Shown here in pieces: positions 60,561-64,000 of a DNA stretch of 64,000 nt (its first letter is position 1; each line of letters begins with the position of its first letter). Made by a program: the position numbers and the translations under genes. Under the pieces are notes generated by a model. The model was not told the origin of the DNA, searched no databases, and saw only the letters and a program-made list of their open reading frames with translations. The DNA is from Perca fluviatilis (taxonomy: Eukaryota; Chordata; Actinopteri; Perciformes; Percidae): NCBI RefSeq assembly GCF_010015445.1, contig NC_053126.1, positions 10,665,778 through 10,729,777 of the forward strand. The letters are read 5' to 3'.

Positions 60561-61425
60561 AAAACATTTGCATTTTCAAATTAAAATAGCGGTCACAGAA
60601 GTTACTGCTGTGAAAGGATTCCTGAAGTCACAGCGAAGGACAAACATTGTATTTGTTGCTCTTATAAATGAACTAATTTACATTTTAATGAGTCATCTCA
60701 TAACTGTGATTCATAAAATAGATCGTGTAGAAAAATATTAATTTCTCACAGAAACACATAGGGTCCATATAAAGCACTAGTTTTGCTGCTGCTGACCTAT
60801 AAATTGTAGCCTTCGTTCATATTGTAGAAATGTCTGTCTGCGTTCATATATTTTGGTACTCAGTTTTCTCTCAAGCAATGAATTATATGGTCTTAACATT
60901 CTCTTAATTATTTCCATCAATACCTGATCATGCAGTGTTTTAGACTAGATTTGAATACACTGCTAACTGGAGAACACGGAACAGACATTCGCGCTGCTTA
61001 CTGATCCCTCCTGTGTACATGTGACTGACTTTGTATTGACTGACTTTGCGTGTTGTATCCTTGTGAGTAGGCGAGCTGAGGCAAATGCAATCAAGGAACC
61101 TTGTTATGGGCCATTAATTAACTTGAAAAATCTTTTATGTTACAAATATTAGTCAATATGCCCTCTCACCCAGAAAGCTGATGAGACCCAGGAGGATAAC
61201 ACCTCAGTAAGATCTAGACTAATCAGTATTAGTCAGCTATGCATGACTTTAAAACAGGCCTCTCCATCTGTAAGCTGTGCAGGTCACTTACACCATATTC
61301 ACAGTCATGCGCGCCACACACACACACACACACATTTCTGTTAAGAAAAGTTGTAGTATATACAAAGACAAAAACACATTTACAACAAAACAAGACAACA
61401 AGGAAAACGTGAATGTCCATCAATT
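60561..61425. other. non-coding stretch, nothing recognised
   Basis: AT-rich sequence with a short (CA)n run at about 61314-61334. Confidence 0.5.
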
Positions 61426-61441
61426 ACACACACACACAAAC

Positions 61442-61490
<49 letters not shown>
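61426..61490. repeat. (CA)n microsatellite
   Basis: About 65 bp of CA with AA and CG interruptions in the left third. Confidence 0.95.
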
Positions 61491-61491
<1 letters not shown>

Positions 61492-61562
61492 CCTGCAACT
61501 AAAAAGATGTCAGCTGCTTTTGATATTATAAAATGTCAATATTTCCCCGGGCCTCTCTCCAG

Positions 61563-61682
61563 GGGTCTTTAGATGAGCGTGACATGGGAGGGCCCATTGG
61601 AAAGGTCAGTACAGCTCAGAGCCCCGGTGGAGCTTCATCAGACACAACACCAAGGGATCAAAAGCTACGACGTAGCTTACCA
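61563..61682 (+). CDS. candidate exon, 40 codons, of an unidentified gene
   Basis: Exactly 120 bp between a pyrimidine-rich acceptor (GGGCCTCTCTCCAG) and a GTAAGA donor, open in one frame at phase 0-0. The translation begins GSLDERDMGGPIGKVSTAQS and ends TTPRDQKLRRSLP. The Ser/Pro/Arg-rich composition suits a disordered region of a large protein. I do not recognise the family. The phase fits the candidate exon at 56581-56671. It is not in a recognised repeat. The frame continues past the donor to 61763 without stopping, so the boundary is not proven. Confidence 0.28.
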
Positions 61683-61799
61683 GTAAGACCTCGCAGTGGG
61701 GCATCAAGGAGGTCTGAGAAGTGGAGGAGATGGAGGCTGAGGAGAGACGAAAGGGAGATGTGAAAAAAGGGAGGGTGTGGTGGAAGAGCTTGAAATAGA

Positions 61800-62267
61800 A
61801 GGGGAGTAGATGGGTGTGCGAGGGAGGATAGACGTTATACACATGAGCAGGAAGTGGTTGCACTGGTAGGCACATTGTGAATCAATCATTGTGTATGACA
61901 GCAGCAGCTTTATTCTGGCCTTGTTTACTACACAACAACCTTTACAAAACCCCTCTTTGGGCAAATTGTGTTTGACATAATGTGAAGCAAAATCCCAACC
62001 CGTGTTTGCTATTTCCATTTTACAGCAAATTATCTGGGTGTAGACTAAAGTGGAACACCATTTTATCCAAAGTTCAGACACATGTGCCTGTAGCTAGCTA
62101 CACCAACTTGTGCACACTAACTCACACAGATGCAGTTAGACTGTGACAGGTGATCTATAAATGACAGGGCTGTAAAACAAGATGACAAAAGCAGTGCACA
62201 TACTTTTTTGGTATCATGCTGAAAGGAATTATTTTATTTCTCTCTTTAATTTGATGGTATTACACAT
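61800..62267. other. non-coding stretch, nothing recognised
   Basis: AT-rich sequence without supported features between the candidate exon and the next dispersed repeat copy. Confidence 0.5.
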
Positions 62268-62478
62268 TAGAATTGCTGGTAGGTGGATTTTGTCACCTTT
62301 GGACAGAGCTAGGCTAGCAGTCTCCCTGTTTTTTCAGAGTTTGCGCTACGCTAAGCTAACGGATTAGTGGATGTAGTGTCATATTTATCATTCAGACACA
62401 AGAGGGGTTTTGATCTACTCGTCAAACTCTCGGCAAGAATGAAAATAAGCGTTTTTCAAAAATGTATTCCTTTAAATA
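62268..62478 (+). mobile_element. third plus-strand copy of the GCTAAGCTAAGCTA repeat, 3' part
   Basis: Shows CTGGTAGGTGGATTTTGTCA, TTTGGACAGAGCTAGGCTAG, CGCTACGCTAAGCTAACGGA and AACTCTCGGCAAGAATGAAA in the family order, ending near a TTCCTTTAAA motif. Compared with the 58.9-kb copy it is uninterrupted here. Confidence 0.6.
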
Positions 62479-62635
62479 TAATTAAAATGAATTTTGGCAA
62501 TAGCTAAGATTGTGTGTCATGGTAATACATTAATTTACTCTTGTTGAGAATTGAAGTCCTGCTGTACATCCATGCTTAGTTCTGTCCCAGCCTCCATGTA
62601 TGTTTGCATAGGCGTATACTGTATATACAAATAGC

Positions 62636-63540
62636 CCTATAATCAGAGATGGGAAGTAACAAAGTACAAATACTTTTACTGTACTCAAGTAGATTTTTCA
62701 GATATTTTTACTTTACTTTCCTATTTAGTTTTGTGCCGACTTTTTACTTTTACTCCTTACATTTTTAACACGAATATCGGTACTTTCTACTCCTTATATT
62801 TTACAAAATTGTCTCTTTACTTTAGTTTCAAATAATTTCAGTGGAGTTACTGATATTATTTTTCACGTCATCAATACCGAATTCAATCTAATTGGATGGG
62901 AATATACGTTGCACTTGACGCACCACTACAAGACGGCTCAACAGATTCAGCAGCATTCATTAGTTGTAACTCTAAACGTATGGGGAACTTCTTAATTAAT
63001 GTCTGTTTAGTAATTCATATTTTATTCTTTATTTTATTTCCAGAAGCCATATTTGAGCACACACACATACATGTAGACTCCTTTAAATGTTAAGGGGAAG
63101 ATTAAAAAAGAGAAACTGGATCTGTGAATTCTCACAGAATCACAATTGAATTCATATCTTGCTACTCAGTCAGAATCTTATTAACCTGGAGTCCCATTCT
63201 CTGTCACAATAATGATATGTGTGATGTTTTAGGCCTATTGGCCCATTTAAAATGTAGGTATTGGCATATAAAGAGCCTTTTTTCCATGTCCGCTGAAGTT
63301 TCTCAGCTCTAGTAACATTTGTGTGGTCCAGGTAGCTTTGCATAAAAAATGGTGATCATTTGCAAGGCTACTTTTACTTTTATACTTTAAGTGCATTACC
63401 AAGCCTGTACCTTGTTACTTTTACTTGAGTAAAGAAGTTAAATCAGTACTTATACTTTTACCACAGTATTTTTTAACACAAGTATCTGTACTTCTACTTG
63501 AGGACGGGAAGTGAGTACTTTTGCCATCTCTGCCTATAAT
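62636..63540. mobile_element. hAT-type non-autonomous element with perfect 8-bp target duplication
   Basis: The element (62644-63532, 889 bp) starts CAGAGATGGGAAGTAAC and ends with GCCATCTCTG, so CAGAGATGG is its inverted terminus. Both sides carry the identical octamer CCTATAAT (62636-62643 and 63533-63540). Subterminal regions are full of ACTTTTACT/AGTAAAAGT-type motifs in both orientations. No transposase frame. The perfect duplication suggests a fairly recent insertion. Confidence 0.85.
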
Positions 63541-63589
63541 TTTCAGCTTTAAAGAAACAATTAAAAAAGAAATCCCCTTTGAGAAAACT

Positions 63590-63735
63590 AGTCTACAGCC
63601 ATGCTACTAGTGGCTCTGGGATCTGTCCATAGGAACAGGGCTGCTTGAGCGAAATGCTAACGTCAGCATGCTAACAAAGTCACTCATTGTTCATCAAATT
63701 AGCAAGTATGGCCTACTGTAGCATTTAGAAATGAC
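63590..63735. repeat. fragment of a fish dispersed repeat with GCTAACGTCAGCATGCTAAC
   Basis: The phrase ATGCTAACGTCAGCATGCTA and the sequence around it resemble a common fish repeat with GCTAACATCAGCATGCTAAC units. Short and degenerate. Confidence 0.4.
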
Positions 63736-64000
63736 AATAACTTTTTTCAATAACTTCAACAATTTTGTGAGAGCCTTATTAATCAAGATGTTTCTTACTA
63801 GTAGCAGTGGCTTAGCTCTCTTGTTTACATTGTGTGTAAGATACAGAAGATATAAAGCTGAATCTCAGAAGTAGGAGGATTGTCAGAAAGAGTACAGAGT
63901 GCCTGACAGCTTAAAGTGCCTCTTCAGATAGAAAACCACTGCCAGGCCTGTGAATCATAAAATTTAAAAGAGAAAAGGAGAGTGATTCATACTGTAGGAA

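Overview
The window looks like a piece of a teleost fish nuclear genome. It is AT-rich and rich in (CA)n/(GT)n, (AT)n and other microsatellites. It carries a vertebrate gene with CCAAT and TATA signals and an inferred 5' UTR intron, and a dense collection of fish-type transposon remnants: a V-SINE/DANA-like SINE, L2-like LINE pieces, hAT, PIF/Harbinger and Tc1-like elements, and many MITEs. No prokaryotic gene structure, CRISPR array, rRNA or free-standing tRNA gene was seen. Family names given to repeats rest on recognition by eye, not on a database search.

The only complete protein-coding gene recognised is tob1 (BTG/TOB family anti-proliferative protein) on the minus strand. Its intact 344-codon coding exon is 9540-8506. 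A 3' UTR probably runs to about 7560, an inferred 5' UTR intron is 11234-9739, and a TATA/CCAAT promoter lies near 11.5 kb with a 73-bp (AT)n tract behind it. The protein keeps the BTG domain (box A and box B), both PABP-binding PAM2 motifs, the three Ser-Pro sites that match the ERK sites of mammalian TOB1, and a CAG-encoded polyglutamine run.

The remaining roughly 50 kb (12-64 kb) is a gene desert made of unannotatable non-coding DNA and transposon debris. Clear elements are: a helicase-like fragment between inverted repeats (15.0-15.5 kb); MITEs at 20.7, 22.7, 28.6, 47.7 and 55.9 kb; a LINE endonuclease fragment (24.4 kb); an L2-like LINE (25.2-26.1 kb); an 87-bp MITE with a perfect target duplication (29.2 kb); a SINE (30.2-30.5 kb); a composite element with 25-bp inverted ends around a Tc1-like remnant (43.5-44.8 kb); a hAT derivative carrying a zinc-finger fragment with a perfect 8-bp target duplication (51.2-51.8 kb); a decayed Harbinger (54.1-55.0 kb); several copies of one dispersed repeat, two of them broken by later insertions (56.9-59.4 kb); and a second hAT with a perfect 8-bp duplication (62.6-63.5 kb).

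Two plus-strand segments (56581-56671 and 61563-61682) have good splice signals, open frames and compatible phase. They might be exons of an unidentified gene running off the right edge, but support is weak. A 25-bp perfect hairpin at 45.8 kb is the oddest small structure. I found no convincing new biological system; the value here is the tob1 locus and the transposon archaeology around it.
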